From the NCBI RefSeq assembly GCF_000024905.1, contig NC_013522.1:1-64000 (forward strand): 64,000 nucleotides of DNA, written 5' to 3'. Positions 1 to 8,643 of this stretch are shown here, in pieces. Each line of letters opens with the position of its first letter. The stretch's first letter is position 1. Below the pieces are notes generated by a model. That model saw nothing but the letters and a program-made list of their open reading frames with translations, did not search any database and had not been told where the DNA came from. The position numbers were made by a program, and so were the translations under genes. The DNA is from Thermanaerovibrio acidaminovorans DSM 6589 (GTDB taxonomy: Bacteria; Synergistota; Synergistia; Synergistales; Synergistaceae).

Positions 1-8
1 TAAATTCG

Positions 9-17
9 TGGTACAAT
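9..17 (+). promoter_or_regulatory. Extended -10 promoter element upstream of dnaA
   Basis: A TG-N motif (9-11) sits directly in front of TACAAT (12-17), which matches an extended -10 sigma70-type promoter. Any -35 box would fall outside the window. It lies about 80 bases ahead of the chosen dnaA start, so the transcript would carry a DnaA box (66-74) in its 5' leader. Inferred from sequence only. Confidence 0.45.
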
Positions 18-65
18 GGTCTCCCCCGGTGGAAACCGGATCTTTAGGGGTTTTGCACCGGGATT

Positions 66-74
66 TTATCCACA
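66..74 (+). promoter_or_regulatory. DnaA box in the dnaA leader
   Basis: A perfect consensus DnaA box, TTATCCACA, lies between the probable dnaA promoter and the dnaA start. In many bacteria DnaA binding at such a site represses its own transcription, so autoregulation is the natural reading here. Confidence 0.7.
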
Positions 75-96
75 TGGGACGTGTGGAGGAGCCGTG

Positions 97-1440
97 GTGG
101 ATAGCGGAGAGGTGAATCACTTGGAAGACCTGAAGGTCCTGTGGAACGAGATACTGGACAAGGGCAGGGACGTGCTTCCCCCCGGTGCGGCGGGCACGTG
201 GCTCAAGACCTGCCTTCCCCTGGAGATATCCGGCGGGATGCTGGTGCTGGACGTCCCGAACGTGTTCATAAAGGAACAGATCCAGAGCCGGTTCCTCCTG
301 CCCCTGAAGGAGCTGGTCAGGGCCCTGGGGGTTGCGGAGGACGTGGAGCTAAAGGTTGGCTCCGAGATAAGGCCCAACGAGCAGAAGAGGGCGGAAGCGG
401 CGGCCATGCCCCTCCAGAGTCAGCGAGGGGGCCTCAACCCCAACTACGTGTTCGACAACTTCGTGGTGGGCAAGTCCAACCGGCTAGCCCACGCGGCGTC
501 CCTGGCGGCGGCGGAGTCCCCCGGGGTGGCCTACAACCCGCTGTTCATATGGGGTGGGGTGGGGCTTGGCAAGACCCACCTGATGCACGCCATAGGCCAT
601 TACGTGTGCGACAACCAGCCGGGGGCCAAGGTGGTTTACGTGAGCTCCGAGAAGTTCACCAACGAGCTCATATCTGCCATCCAGAACAACAGGACCCAGG
701 ACTTCAAGGCCAAGTACCGGAGCGTGGACGTGCTCCTGATCGACGACATCCAGTTCTTGGCGGACAAGGAGAGCACCCAGGAGGAGTTCTTTCACACCTT
801 CAACAGCCTCCACGATGCCAAGAAGCAGGTGGTCATAAGCTCCGACCGGCCCCCCAAGGACATCCAGCGGGTGGAGGAGCGGCTTGTATCCCGGTTCGAG
901 TGGGGACTGGTTACGGACATACAGCCCCCGGATCTGGAGACCCGGGTGGCCATACTCCAGAAGAAGGCGGAGATGAGGGGCTACGAGGTGCCCGAGGACG
1001 TGATCTTCTTCCTGGCCCAGAACATCCCCAGCAACATAAGGGAGCTGGAGGGGGCCTTGAACCGGGTGGTGGCCTGCTCGGAGCTCAACGGGGAGGTCAT
1101 ATCGGTGGAGAACGCCGCCGAGTGGCTCAAGGACATAATCCGCAACGTGATGCGCGGACCGGTGAGCATAGACCTGATCCAGCACCTGGTGGCGGAGAGC
1201 TTCGGCATGCCGGTGGATGACCTGCTGTCCACAAAGAGGACGTCGGACCTGGCGCTGGCCAGGCAGGTGGCCATGTACCTGTGCAGGGAGCACACGGAGG
1301 CGAGCCTTCAGCAGATAGGCTACGCGTTCAACAAGAAGGATCACACCACGGTGCTACATGCCTGCAGGAAGATAGACGAGCTCCTGAAGACCGATCTTAG
1401 GGTCAAGAGCGTTGTGGATAACGTAAGGAAGAAGCTGTAG
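97..1440 (+). CDS. dnaA: Chromosomal replication initiator protein DnaA
   Basis: DnaA binds DnaA boxes in oriC, opens the origin and recruits the replicative helicase. The protein of about 447 residues shows the AAA+ Walker A motif GVGLGKTH near residue 155, the Walker B motif LLIDDIQF near 213, and the domain IV box-binding signature DHTTVLHACRKI near 415. I chose GTG at 97 because a GGAGG stands 7 bases upstream; GTG at 94 is nearly as good, and the frame stays open to ATG at 16, which would add residues with no family match. It is the first gene of the dnaA-oriC-dnaN-recF block. A DnaA box at 1413-1421 lies inside its 3' end. Confidence 0.97.
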   Translation: MDSGEVNHLEDLKVLWNEILDKGRDVLPPGAAGTWLKTCLPLEISGGMLVLDVPNVFIKEQIQSRFLLPLKELVRALGVAEDVELKVGSEIRPNEQKRAEAAAMPLQSQRGGLNPNYVFDNFVVGKSNRLAHAASLAAAESPGVAYNPLFIWGGVGLGKTHLMHAIGHYVCDNQPGAKVVYVSSEKFTNELISAIQNNRTQDFKAKYRSVDVLLIDDIQFLADKESTQEEFFHTFNSLHDAKKQVVISSDRPPKDIQRVEERLVSRFEWGLVTDIQPPDLETRVAILQKKAEMRGYEVPEDVIFFLAQNIPSNIRELEGALNRVVACSELNGEVISVENAAEWLKDIIRNVMRGPVSIDLIQHLVAESFGMPVDDLLSTKRTSDLALARQVAMYLCREHTEASLQQIGYAFNKKDHTTVLHACRKIDELLKTDLRVKSVVDNVRKKL

Positions 1441-1688
1441 AAACGGCGGGCATCCACTGTGGACGATCCGGTGGATGAAACTCGAAGGGAACTATTCCAC
1501 AGTCATCCTGTGGAAAATGTGGATAACTTGAGGAGATCTTCTCTACGATCCGTCCACATGCAAAATGTGGAAAAAACCGCTGATCGCAAGGGGTTCATCG
1601 GGTTATCCACACCGTCCACCGCACCTACTGCTACGGCTCCTAGGTTCTAAAAGAAGAAAAGAAGATATAGGGGAAGGGGAGGATAACG
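1413..1688 (+). other. Putative replication origin (oriC) between dnaA and dnaN
   Basis: The dnaA-dnaN spacer is rich in DnaA-box sequences. Perfect TTATCCACA boxes occur at 1603-1611 (plus) and, as TGTGGATAA on the minus strand, at 1518-1526 and at 1413-1421 inside the end of dnaA. Variant TTTTCCACA boxes lie on the minus strand at 1509-1517 and 1566-1574, with a weaker TATTCCACA at 1493-1501. An A/G-rich tract at about 1649-1675 next to dnaN is a candidate unwinding element. Position next to dnaA and box density both support an origin. No protein is encoded here. Confidence 0.8.
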
Positions 1689-2828
1689 TTGAAGCTGAAC
1701 ATAGAGAAGGGGCCCTTCATAAGGGCATGGAACATGGCGGAGCGGTGCGCCGGGGCGTCATCGTCCGGTGCCTCCTCCAGCGTAATGATCCGGTCCTCCG
1801 CCGGCAGGGTGGAGCTCTTCGCCACGGACATGAAGACCAGCCTCAGGTGCCCGGTCCAGGGGGTCCAATCGGACCTGGACGGGGAAGCGCTGCTTCCCGT
1901 CAAGGTGCTGGGGGACCTCTTCAAGAAGTGCCCGGATCCCAGCTTCACCATAAACCTCGAGGAGGGCAGGGGGACCATGGTGTCCGGCCGGAGCCGCTAC
2001 CGGTTCAGCACCTACGACGTCTCCGAGTTCCCCAAGTTCCCCTCCTCCGCCTCCGCAGCCCAGTTCGGCACCGTTAAGGCCCAGGACCTCAGGAACGCCA
2101 TATCCGAGGGTGGCATAGCGGCCTCCACGTCGGACGAGTACCCCCAGTACCTGTCCTGCGTCTACCTGCAGGGGGACCAGGGGGCCCTGAGGATCGTCTC
2201 CACCGACTCCAGACGCCTGGCCTACTCCAAGTGCCCCATGGAGGGCTCCTCGTCGGAGAGCATGCTGCTTCCCATGAGGGCCATAAGGGAGTTGGACCGG
2301 ATGCTGTCCGGCCTCCAGGAGGACGGGGATGTAAGGATCCTGTTGGACCAGGCCCAGGCCTACTTCATATCCGACGACTTCGAGTTCGCCATAAGGCGGG
2401 TGGACGGCAAGTTCCCCCAGTACGAGCGGATAATCCCCAAGTCCTGCACCACCTTCATGGAGGTCTCCCGGTCCCAGATGATCGGCGCCCTGGAGAGGCT
2501 GGACCTGGTGGTCCGGGACTTCAACAAGATGGTGGCGGTGAACCTCTCCCCCGGGGGCAGCTGCACCCTGAGGAGCCGCTCCCCCGAGTTCGGGGACGCG
2601 GTGGAGGAGGTGGAGGGCGCCATCGAGGGCGAGCCCTTGAGGATAGCCTTCAACGTTAAGTTCCTCCTGGACGGGGTCAAGGGGCTCCAGGACAGCCTGG
2701 TCAGGCTTGAGTTCAACGGCCCCGGAGGCCACTTGTGCATCAAGCGCATAGGCTCCGACAGCTACCTTTACCTCCTGGCGCCGCTCGCCATGGACGAGTC
2801 GGAGCTGCCGGGGGACGATGCACTTTAG
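1689..2828 (+). CDS. dnaN: DNA polymerase III beta subunit (sliding clamp)
   Basis: DnaN forms the ring-shaped clamp that tethers DNA polymerase III to the template. The protein has 379 residues, the usual size, and begins MKLNIEKGPF from a TTG codon with a purine-rich ribosome site (GGGGAGG, about 1677-1683) in front of it. It is recognised by overall family pattern: the ATDMKTSL segment near residue 45, the RIVSTDSRRLAYS segment near 167-179, and the C-terminal LAPLA segment typical of beta clamps. It ends 11 bases inside the recF start, so translation of the two is probably coupled. Confidence 0.95.
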   Translation: MKLNIEKGPFIRAWNMAERCAGASSSGASSSVMIRSSAGRVELFATDMKTSLRCPVQGVQSDLDGEALLPVKVLGDLFKKCPDPSFTINLEEGRGTMVSGRSRYRFSTYDVSEFPKFPSSASAAQFGTVKAQDLRNAISEGGIAASTSDEYPQYLSCVYLQGDQGALRIVSTDSRRLAYSKCPMEGSSSESMLLPMRAIRELDRMLSGLQEDGDVRILLDQAQAYFISDDFEFAIRRVDGKFPQYERIIPKSCTTFMEVSRSQMIGALERLDLVVRDFNKMVAVNLSPGGSCTLRSRSPEFGDAVEEVEGAIEGEPLRIAFNVKFLLDGVKGLQDSLVRLEFNGPGGHLCIKRIGSDSYLYLLAPLAMDESELPGDDAL

Positions 2829-3882
2829 GTCAATCAAGCTATATAGGTACAGGAACCTGGAGGACCAGGCGGTTAACCTGTCGCCTGGCCTCAACCTTTT
2901 CTTCGGCCCCAACGGGGCGGGGAAGACCAACCTCCTGGAGGCCTTCTGCGCCGCCTCCGGCTGGGGGGGCTTCGGCAGGCCCTCCATGATCCCCCGTCGG
3001 GGTGACGGCTCCCCTTCCCCTATGTCCGCCGCGGTGGCCCAGGCCTCCGGGGAGGAGGAGATCACCTGCGCCTTCCAGTTCAACCGGCGTCCGCTGCTCA
3101 AGATCGACGGATCCGCGGTGACCGGATCGGAGCTGAGGCGCAGGATGCCGGTGCTGGCCTTCCTGCCGGACAGCGCCGCCCTGGTGGACGGGCCGCCGTC
3201 AATGAGGCGGCGCCTTTTGGACATGGTCTGCGTCCTGTGCGTCCCCGGCTACGGGGAGGCGCTGACCCGCTACCGGCGGGCTGTGAGGCAACGGATGGCG
3301 TCCCTCCGGTGCGGCCGGTGGGAGGAGATGACCTTGAGGGTCATGGCCCGGGAGGCGGTGGAGATATGGAGGGCCCGGTCCGTTGTGGCCCCCAGGCTCT
3401 GCCAGCTGTCCCAGGCCTTCGCCTCCCGCCTTGGGATCCACCTGGAGGCCTCCTACGTGGGGCAACACGAGTCCCTGGACCGGTTGGAGCCGGGGCGGTT
3501 CCTGGAGGCCGCCCGGTCCATCAAGGGGGAGGAGATGACCCACCGGCGCCCCCGGTTCGGTCCCCACAGGGACGATGTGGTGCTGACATCCGGTGGGCAC
3601 GCGGCGGGGCTTGCCCTCAGCCGGGGGCAGAGGAGGCGGGCCTTCGCCGCCCTGGTGATGGCCTCCGCCCAGGTGGTTTACAAGGCCCTGCGCAGGGGGC
3701 CGGTGCTGGTGATGGACGAGGTCTTCGCCGAGGTGGACCGGGAGGGCCGGACCCTCATGGCCCGGGGGCTTGTGGAGCTGGGGGTACAGGTTCTGGCCTC
3801 AACCGCGGACCTGCCGGAGGCGCCAGATGGGGCGTCCCTATACCGGGTCAGGTCCGGGGTGGTTACGCCCGTTGGGGGGTGA
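2818..3882 (+). CDS. recF: DNA replication and repair protein RecF
   Basis: RecF is an SMC-like ATPase that loads RecA at single-strand gaps with RecO and RecR. The 354-residue protein has Walker A GPNGAGKT at residues 30-37, the conserved RFGPHRDD segment near 241-248, an ABC-type signature LSRGQRRR near 266-273, and Walker B VLVMDE near 296-301. The ATG overlaps the end of dnaN. The usual LLDD of the Walker B region reads VMDE here, which still keeps the acidic pair. Its place after dnaN is the classical bacterial order. Confidence 0.94.
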   Translation: MHFRSIKLYRYRNLEDQAVNLSPGLNLFFGPNGAGKTNLLEAFCAASGWGGFGRPSMIPRRGDGSPSPMSAAVAQASGEEEITCAFQFNRRPLLKIDGSAVTGSELRRRMPVLAFLPDSAALVDGPPSMRRRLLDMVCVLCVPGYGEALTRYRRAVRQRMASLRCGRWEEMTLRVMAREAVEIWRARSVVAPRLCQLSQAFASRLGIHLEASYVGQHESLDRLEPGRFLEAARSIKGEEMTHRRPRFGPHRDDVVLTSGGHAAGLALSRGQRRRAFAALVMASAQVVYKALRRGPVLVMDEVFAEVDREGRTLMARGLVELGVQVLASTADLPEAPDGASLYRVRSGVVTPVGG

Positions 3883-3888
3883 TCTGTC

Positions 3889-5757
3889 TTGAATCGTGGG
3901 GATGACTTCTACCCGGTTGTGGTGGTGGGGGGCGGCCATGCGGGGTGCGAGGCGGCCCTGGCTTCCGCCCGGATGGGGGTGCGCACCCTGCTGCTCAACA
4001 TGAACCTGGAGAACACCGCCCTTATGGCCTGCAACCCCTCCATAGGGGGCCCCGCCAAGGGGCACCTAACCCGGGAGGTGGACGCCATGGGGGGCTTTCA
4101 GGCCAAGGCGGCGGACCGATCCGCCCTGCACGTCAGGTGGCTTAACACCTCCAAGGGGCCCGCAGTGAGGACCCTTCGGATCCAGTGCGACATGTGGGAG
4201 TTTCACAGGGCCTACCGGCTCCAGGTGGAGTCCCAGCCCAACCTCCACGTCCTCCAGGCGGAGGCGGTGGACCTATGGGTGGAGGATCGCCGGATAAGGG
4301 GGGTCAGGACCTCCCTTGGGCAGGTGGTGGAGTGCCTTGCGGTGATCCTCTCTCCTGGCACCTACAGCGGAGCTAGGGTGTACATAGGTCTGGATCGATT
4401 CCAGGCGGGGCCCATGGGGAACCTGGGGTCCTATCGTCTTGCGGAGTCGTTGATGTCCCTGGGGCTCAAGCTGGGCAGGCTCAAGACCGGGACCCCTCCC
4501 AGGCTCCACCGGGACTCCATAGACTGGGATTCGATACCGCACCAGGAGGGGGAGGAGGAGCCCTGCGCCATGAGCGTCTTCTCCGAGCCCCGGGTGGTGT
4601 CCGGCTTCTTCTGCGGTTGCACCAGGACCAACCTGGAGACCCACCGGATCATAATCGAGGCCCTGGACCGGAGCCCCCTCTACACTGGGCTCATAGAGGG
4701 AGTTGGGCCCAGGTACTGTCCGTCCATCGAGGACAAGGTGGTCCGTTTCCCCCACCGGGACTCCCATCCGGTCTTCCTGGAGCCGGTGGGCAAGGATTCC
4801 AACGAGGTCTACGTCCAGAACTTCTCCACGTCGTTGCCCTACGACGTTCAGGTCCGGATGGTTAGGACCCTGCCGGGATGCGAGGGGGCCAGGATACTTA
4901 AGCCCGGTTACGCCATAGAGTACTGGTACTCGGATCCAAGGCAGCTGGAGCCCTGGCTGGAGGTGAAGGGCCTTGCGGGGCTCTTCATGGCGGGGCAGGT
5001 GAACGGCACCTCCGGCTACGAGGAGGCGGCCTCCCAGGGTCTGGTGGCGGGGGTGAACGGGGCCCTGAGGGCCATGGGGGTCAACGAACCCTTCGTGCTG
5101 GGCCGTCACGAGGCCTACGTGGGGGTCCTGATCGACGATCTGGTGACCAAGGGGACCGACGAGCCCTACCGGATGCTCACCAGCCGCTGTGAGCACCGGC
5201 TGAGGCTTAGGCACGACAATGCGGACCGGAGGCTGTCCTTCAGGGCCCGGGAGCTGGGGCTCCTGGACGACCTTAGCTGGGGCGTGGTGATGTCCCGGAT
5301 GGAGGACCAGAGGAAGCTCCGGGAGGCGCTAGAAGGGGCGGTGCTGAAGCCGGACTTCGTGAACCCCAGGCTGAGGGAGCTGGGTTCCTCGCCGGTGGAA
5401 GAGCCCGTTAGGGCCCTGGAGCTCCTTAGAAGGCCGGAGGTGACCTGGGAGACGTTGAGGGATCTCACCCGCATCGGGGGCCCGTCTGAGTCGTGGCGGT
5501 CCGTGGAGGTGGAGGAGAAGTACCGGGGCTACGTGGCCCGGGAGGACCGGCGGGTGGAGCGGATGAGCCGGATGGACCAGGTGAGGATCCCGGAGGGATT
5601 CGACTTCGGGTCCGTGAGGGGGCTTCTAAGGGAGAGCCTGGAGAAGCTGAACCGGGTTCGGCCCAGGACGCTGGGCCAGGCGAGCCGCATATCCGGCGTG
5701 ACGCCCGCGGACGTGGAGCTCATCTGGATGCACCTCGAGGGGGGTGATGGCCCTTGA
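3889..5757 (+). CDS. mnmG: tRNA uridine-5-carboxymethylaminomethyl modification enzyme MnmG (GidA)
   Basis: MnmG is the FAD-containing partner of MnmE in making the cmnm5 group at U34 of certain tRNAs. The 622-residue protein starts with the dinucleotide-binding segment VVVGGGHAGCEAA near residues 10-22 and carries the family signatures ACNPSIGGPAKGHL (about 46-59), CPSIEDKVVRFP and GTSGYEEAASQG. The start is TTG, 6 bases after the recF stop, with the ribosome site inside the end of recF. mnmE is not in the window. It is most likely cotranscribed with recF and the following DciA-like gene. Confidence 0.95.
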   Translation: MNRGDDFYPVVVVGGGHAGCEAALASARMGVRTLLLNMNLENTALMACNPSIGGPAKGHLTREVDAMGGFQAKAADRSALHVRWLNTSKGPAVRTLRIQCDMWEFHRAYRLQVESQPNLHVLQAEAVDLWVEDRRIRGVRTSLGQVVECLAVILSPGTYSGARVYIGLDRFQAGPMGNLGSYRLAESLMSLGLKLGRLKTGTPPRLHRDSIDWDSIPHQEGEEEPCAMSVFSEPRVVSGFFCGCTRTNLETHRIIIEALDRSPLYTGLIEGVGPRYCPSIEDKVVRFPHRDSHPVFLEPVGKDSNEVYVQNFSTSLPYDVQVRMVRTLPGCEGARILKPGYAIEYWYSDPRQLEPWLEVKGLAGLFMAGQVNGTSGYEEAASQGLVAGVNGALRAMGVNEPFVLGRHEAYVGVLIDDLVTKGTDEPYRMLTSRCEHRLRLRHDNADRRLSFRARELGLLDDLSWGVVMSRMEDQRKLREALEGAVLKPDFVNPRLRELGSSPVEEPVRALELLRRPEVTWETLRDLTRIGGPSESWRSVEVEEKYRGYVAREDRRVERMSRMDQVRIPEGFDFGSVRGLLRESLEKLNRVRPRTLGQASRISGVTPADVELIWMHLEGGDGP

Positions 5758-6203
5758 GGTCCTTCAGGGAGGTCATATCCGAGGCCCGGGGTGAGGTGAG
5801 GATAGGCCTTGGGCTGGCGCACCTGAAGCGAATGTGGCGGGGTCTTGTGGGGGAGGAGCTGGGGTCCAGGAGCAGGCCCGCGTCGTTCGAGCGGGGCTGT
5901 CTTCTGGTGGTCTGTTCCAGCTCCTCCGCCCGGATGAAGATGATGATGTGCAAGAAGGGGGTCCTGGTGGCCTTGAGGCGCTTGGGGCTTCCGGTGGAGG
6001 ACATAAGGGCGGTGGTCGGGGGCGGCGGATTCGAGCGTCCCCTGGAGGTTAAGGTGTCGTCTCCGAGGCCCAAGGCTAGGCCCCGGCCCCAGGTGGACCC
6101 GGAGGCGCTGGAGAGGGCCCGGGAGCGCCTTGCGGGCCTTGTGAGCGACCCGGAGATACTGACCGCCCTTGCCAGGCTCATGGCCCTCCGGGGGGAGGGG
6201 TAG
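5754..6203 (+). CDS. DUF721 / DciA-like protein
   Basis: A 149-residue basic protein with the DUF721 layout: an N-terminal segment with LKRMWRGLVGEEL (about 24-36), then a short beta-rich part ending in KKGVLVALRRLG near 67-78. DUF721 includes DciA, the ancestral loader of the replicative helicase, often found near dnaA, recF or gyrB. The TTG start overlaps the mnmG stop by 4 bases (TTGA), which indicates coupling. The C-terminal 50 residues, rich in Arg, Pro and Glu, look disordered. The family assignment comes from pattern and position; a helicase-loading role is inferred. Confidence 0.7.
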   Translation: MRSFREVISEARGEVRIGLGLAHLKRMWRGLVGEELGSRSRPASFERGCLLVVCSSSSARMKMMMCKKGVLVALRRLGLPVEDIRAVVGGGGFERPLEVKVSSPRPKARPRPQVDPEALERARERLAGLVSDPEILTALARLMALRGEG

Positions 6204-6815
6204 GCATTAGGCGTCGGGGTCTATGGATTGGGGCATCCCACCGGGACCCTTCAAGTCCCTTTTGCGCTTCCCATGCGGGCAGGTTAATAACCTACAAAGC
6301 TACTGCGGTGACAATCTGCAGCGCCGTCGGATGGCCCCAAAGGTCTTCACCGCCATCTCTCCCATCCCTAACACCCCTTTCGGACACCCCACCAGGATGT
6401 CTTATTTGTGGCTTGCATAATCGGTCCGTGACCTTTTGGAGCTAAGGTGGGGCCCCATGGCCCTGGAGATCGATATACTGCAGGAGCTGATGAATCCCTA
6501 TCGCCCTTTCGATGTGAAGACGTCCAGCGGCTGAAGGGGACGGTTCCGGAGGAATCGGAACGGAGGATTTGCCAGGTGCTGTGGTGGTGGGGAGGTGCAG
6601 GATCCTCTTCCGGCCCAGTCTTGTCGAGTTTCGCCGCTGGTTAAAAGGCGATCCACAGAAGCGCGGGGGGAACCCCCTTTTCCCATCGGGAAAACCGGCT
6701 GTCGCCCTTTAGAGCTGATGCTGCTTTAGGGGCAAATCCCGGCGCCGCGGCCGGTGTTCAAATATTATATAATATCTAGATCCGCTGGGCGGAGACATAT
6801 GATAGCGAAGGGGTC
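6204..6815. other. Gene-poor spacer with one possible small or decayed ORF
   Basis: No gene here can be assigned to a family. A 25-codon frame at 6457-6534 starts with ATG behind AAGGTGGG and encodes MALEIDILQELMNPYRPFDV followed by a few residues and TGA. Another frame, open from about 6515 to 6712, contains the plausible stretch VVGRCRILFRPSLVEFRRWL. The two could be pieces of one frameshifted gene, but I recognise neither. There is an inverted repeat GGTTAATAACC at about 6283-6293 and a G6-AA-C5-T4 run at about 6663-6680 that could act as a weak terminator. Confidence 0.35.
6768..6773 (+). promoter_or_regulatory. -10 box upstream of the nitronate monooxygenase-like gene
   Basis: A perfect TATAAT in a short AT-rich island inside GC-rich DNA, 42 bases before the ATG of the next gene. 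No good -35 box is visible at the normal distance, so this is a likely but incomplete promoter call. Confidence 0.4.
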
Positions 6816-7892
6816 ATGAGGTTGAAGCTACCGGAACTCAAGATAGGAAAGCACAGTCCCAGGTATCCTCTGGTTCAGGGCGGCATGGGGGTCATGATAT
6901 CCGGCCCCAGGCTGGCGGGGGCCGTGGCGGCCTGCGGCGGGGTGGGCACCATAGCCAGCGTGGGGCTTGCGTGCGCATCCCCCCACTTCGACGGGAGGAA
7001 CTACTTCGAGGCCAACCAGCTGGCCATGGCGGACGCCCTCAGGGAGGCCAGGGCCATTGCCCCGGAGGGGGTCATAGCGGTGAACTGCATGTGTGCCCTC
7101 ACCGACTACGACACCCAGGTCCGGTCCGCCTGCGAGGCCGGGGCGGACGTGATCGTCTCCGGCGCGGGGCTGCCCCTCAATCTCCCGGAGCTCACCCGGG
7201 ATTTCCCGGACGTGGCGCTGGTTCCCATTGTCAGCTCCCTCAAGGCGGCGGAGCTGATCGTCCGCCGGTGGGAGAAGCAGCACGGCCGCCAGCCCGACGG
7301 GTTCGTGGTGGAGACCCCCCTTCACGCCGGGGGTCACCTGGGGGCCACCAAGATGGAGCACGTTACGGACCCGGAGTTTTCCCTGGAGACGGTGGTGCCC
7401 CAGCTGGTCCGGTACGTGGAGGACGTCTTGAAGAGCCCGATCCCGGTCATAGCCGCCGGGGGGATCTTCGACAGGTCCGACATGGAGCGGGCCTTCGCCC
7501 TGGGGGCCAAGGGGGTCCAGATGGGGACCCGGTTTGCCTGTACCGAGGAGTGCGACGCGGACGTGCGCTTCAAGGAGGCCTACGTTAACGCCACCGCCGA
7601 CGACGTGGTGGTCATCATGAGCCCCGTGGGCATACCCGGCAGGGCACTGAGGAACCCCTTCGTCCAGCGCTACCTGGAGGGCAAGGTGGAGAGCAAGCCC
7701 TGCATCGCCCGGTGTCTAAGCCACTGCACCTACATAAGGACCCGGGAGACCTTCTGCATAGCCCAGGCCCTGGTGGACGCCTACCGGGGCAACTGGGAGG
7801 AGGGGCTCTTCTTCTGCGGCGACAACGTGCACCGCTGCCAGAGGATCGAGCGGGTGAGGGACATCTTCGCCGAGCTCTTCCCCGGGGATTGA
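6816..7892 (+). CDS. NAD(P)H-dependent flavin oxidoreductase, nitronate monooxygenase family
   Basis: A 358-residue TIM-barrel FMN protein of the nitronate monooxygenase / 2-nitropropane dioxygenase family, which also contains FabK-type enoyl-ACP reductases. Visible marks are the N-terminal LVQGGMGVMISGP (about 19-31), the VSGAGLPL segment, the histidine-bearing HAGGHLGA motif near 167-174, and the FMN phosphate-binding AAGGIFDRSDMERAFALGAK with GVQMGTRF just after. The C-terminal part is rich in Cys (CIARCLSHCTY), unlike many relatives. The ATG at 6816 has GAAGGGG in front. The substrate cannot be set from sequence; oxidation of nitronates or reduction of an enoyl thioester are both possible. 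Confidence 0.82.
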   Translation: MRLKLPELKIGKHSPRYPLVQGGMGVMISGPRLAGAVAACGGVGTIASVGLACASPHFDGRNYFEANQLAMADALREARAIAPEGVIAVNCMCALTDYDTQVRSACEAGADVIVSGAGLPLNLPELTRDFPDVALVPIVSSLKAAELIVRRWEKQHGRQPDGFVVETPLHAGGHLGATKMEHVTDPEFSLETVVPQLVRYVEDVLKSPIPVIAAGGIFDRSDMERAFALGAKGVQMGTRFACTEECDADVRFKEAYVNATADDVVVIMSPVGIPGRALRNPFVQRYLEGKVESKPCIARCLSHCTYIRTRETFCIAQALVDAYRGNWEEGLFFCGDNVHRCQRIERVRDIFAELFPGD

Positions 7893-7968
7893 CAGCCGGA
7901 GCTCAAGGGGCTTAAATATGCCCTAGGGGTTAAACTAAATTCTTTTTAGATTGAGGGAGGTAGGGGAG

Positions 7969-8361
7969 ATGAAGATGGCGGATCTGATTCAGTCCGGCGA
8001 CTGGAAGGGCGAGAAGCACGTACCGGTCATAGAGGTCAAGGGGCCGGTGAAGGCCGGGGAGCCCTTTGAGGTTCAGGTTTCGGTGGGCAAGGAGATACCC
8101 CATCCCAACACCACGGAGCACCACATCCGCTGGATCCAGCTGATCTTCAAGCCCGAGGGGGGCAAGTTCCCCTACGAGGTTGGCCGGGTGACCTTCGACG
8201 TCCACGGGGAGTCAACCGACGGGGCCAACCAGGGTCCTGCCCACACGGAGCCCTTCGGGGTCTTCAGGCTGAAGGTGGCCAAGGGGGGCACCCTCACCGC
8301 CCTCTCCTACTGTAACATCCACGGCCTCTGGGAGAGCTCGGTGGACCTGGCGGCGGAGTAG
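7969..8361 (+). CDS. Superoxide reductase (neelaredoxin / desulfoferrodoxin iron-site domain)
   Basis: This cytoplasmic enzyme reduces superoxide to hydrogen peroxide without making oxygen, a common defence in anaerobes. The 130-residue protein holds the catalytic iron ligands of the family: GEKHVP near residues 15-20, the TEHHIRW motif, and CNIHGLW near the C-terminus (Cys and His ligands). The N-terminal rubredoxin-like desulforedoxin domain is absent, so it is a one-iron neelaredoxin type. I chose ATG at 7969 because a GGAGG stands 8 bases before it; TTG at 7951 is an in-frame alternative. It seems to be a single-gene unit closed by a strong terminator. Confidence 0.92.
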   Translation: MKMADLIQSGDWKGEKHVPVIEVKGPVKAGEPFEVQVSVGKEIPHPNTTEHHIRWIQLIFKPEGGKFPYEVGRVTFDVHGESTDGANQGPAHTEPFGVFRLKVAKGGTLTALSYCNIHGLWESSVDLAAE

Positions 8362-8393
8362 CGCCTTATACCGTTCCCATATCGATCGCCAAA

Positions 8394-8429
8394 CCGGGGC
8401 GGGGGAGATCCCCCGCCCCGGTCCTTTTT
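8394..8429 (+). terminator. Intrinsic terminator after the superoxide reductase gene
   Basis: A perfect 12-bp GC-rich stem (CCGGGGCGGGGG with its complement, 8394-8421, small AGAT loop) is followed by TCCTTTTT. Confidence 0.9.
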
Positions 8430-8509
8430 GCCGGTGATCCCCCGGTTGGTCACCGCGATTTGCTGTATGTCCCGTTAAATATATATGACAAAGGTCCCCT
8501 TTGATGCTA

Positions 8510-8555
8510 TGGACATTTAATCTTTTCCGTCGTATAGTTTGGAAAATACGGAAAA
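8510..8555 (+). promoter_or_regulatory. Promoter with inverted repeat for the first substrate-binding gene
   Basis: TGGACA (8510-8515), 17 bases, then TATAGT (8533-8538) form a sigma70-type promoter. The same arrangement is seen before the second copy of the gene. An 8-bp inverted repeat, TTTTCCGT (8523-8530) and ACGGAAAA (8548-8555), brackets the -10 box and may be an operator. Confidence 0.65.
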
Positions 8556-8643
8556 CCTGTGGGGGTGATAGCTGTTTAGTTGATATTTTAGGCTCAATTG
8601 TTTCGTTATCGCTGGTAATGCATCTGAGGGGAGGTAACTATGT

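Noticed and set aside
1758-3224. A 488-codon minus-strand open frame across dnaN and recF
   Set aside because: Shadow of two certain genes in GC-rich sequence.
6223-6420. A 65-codon frame in the spacer after the DciA-like gene
   Set aside because: No ribosome site, composition not protein-like, no recognisable motif.
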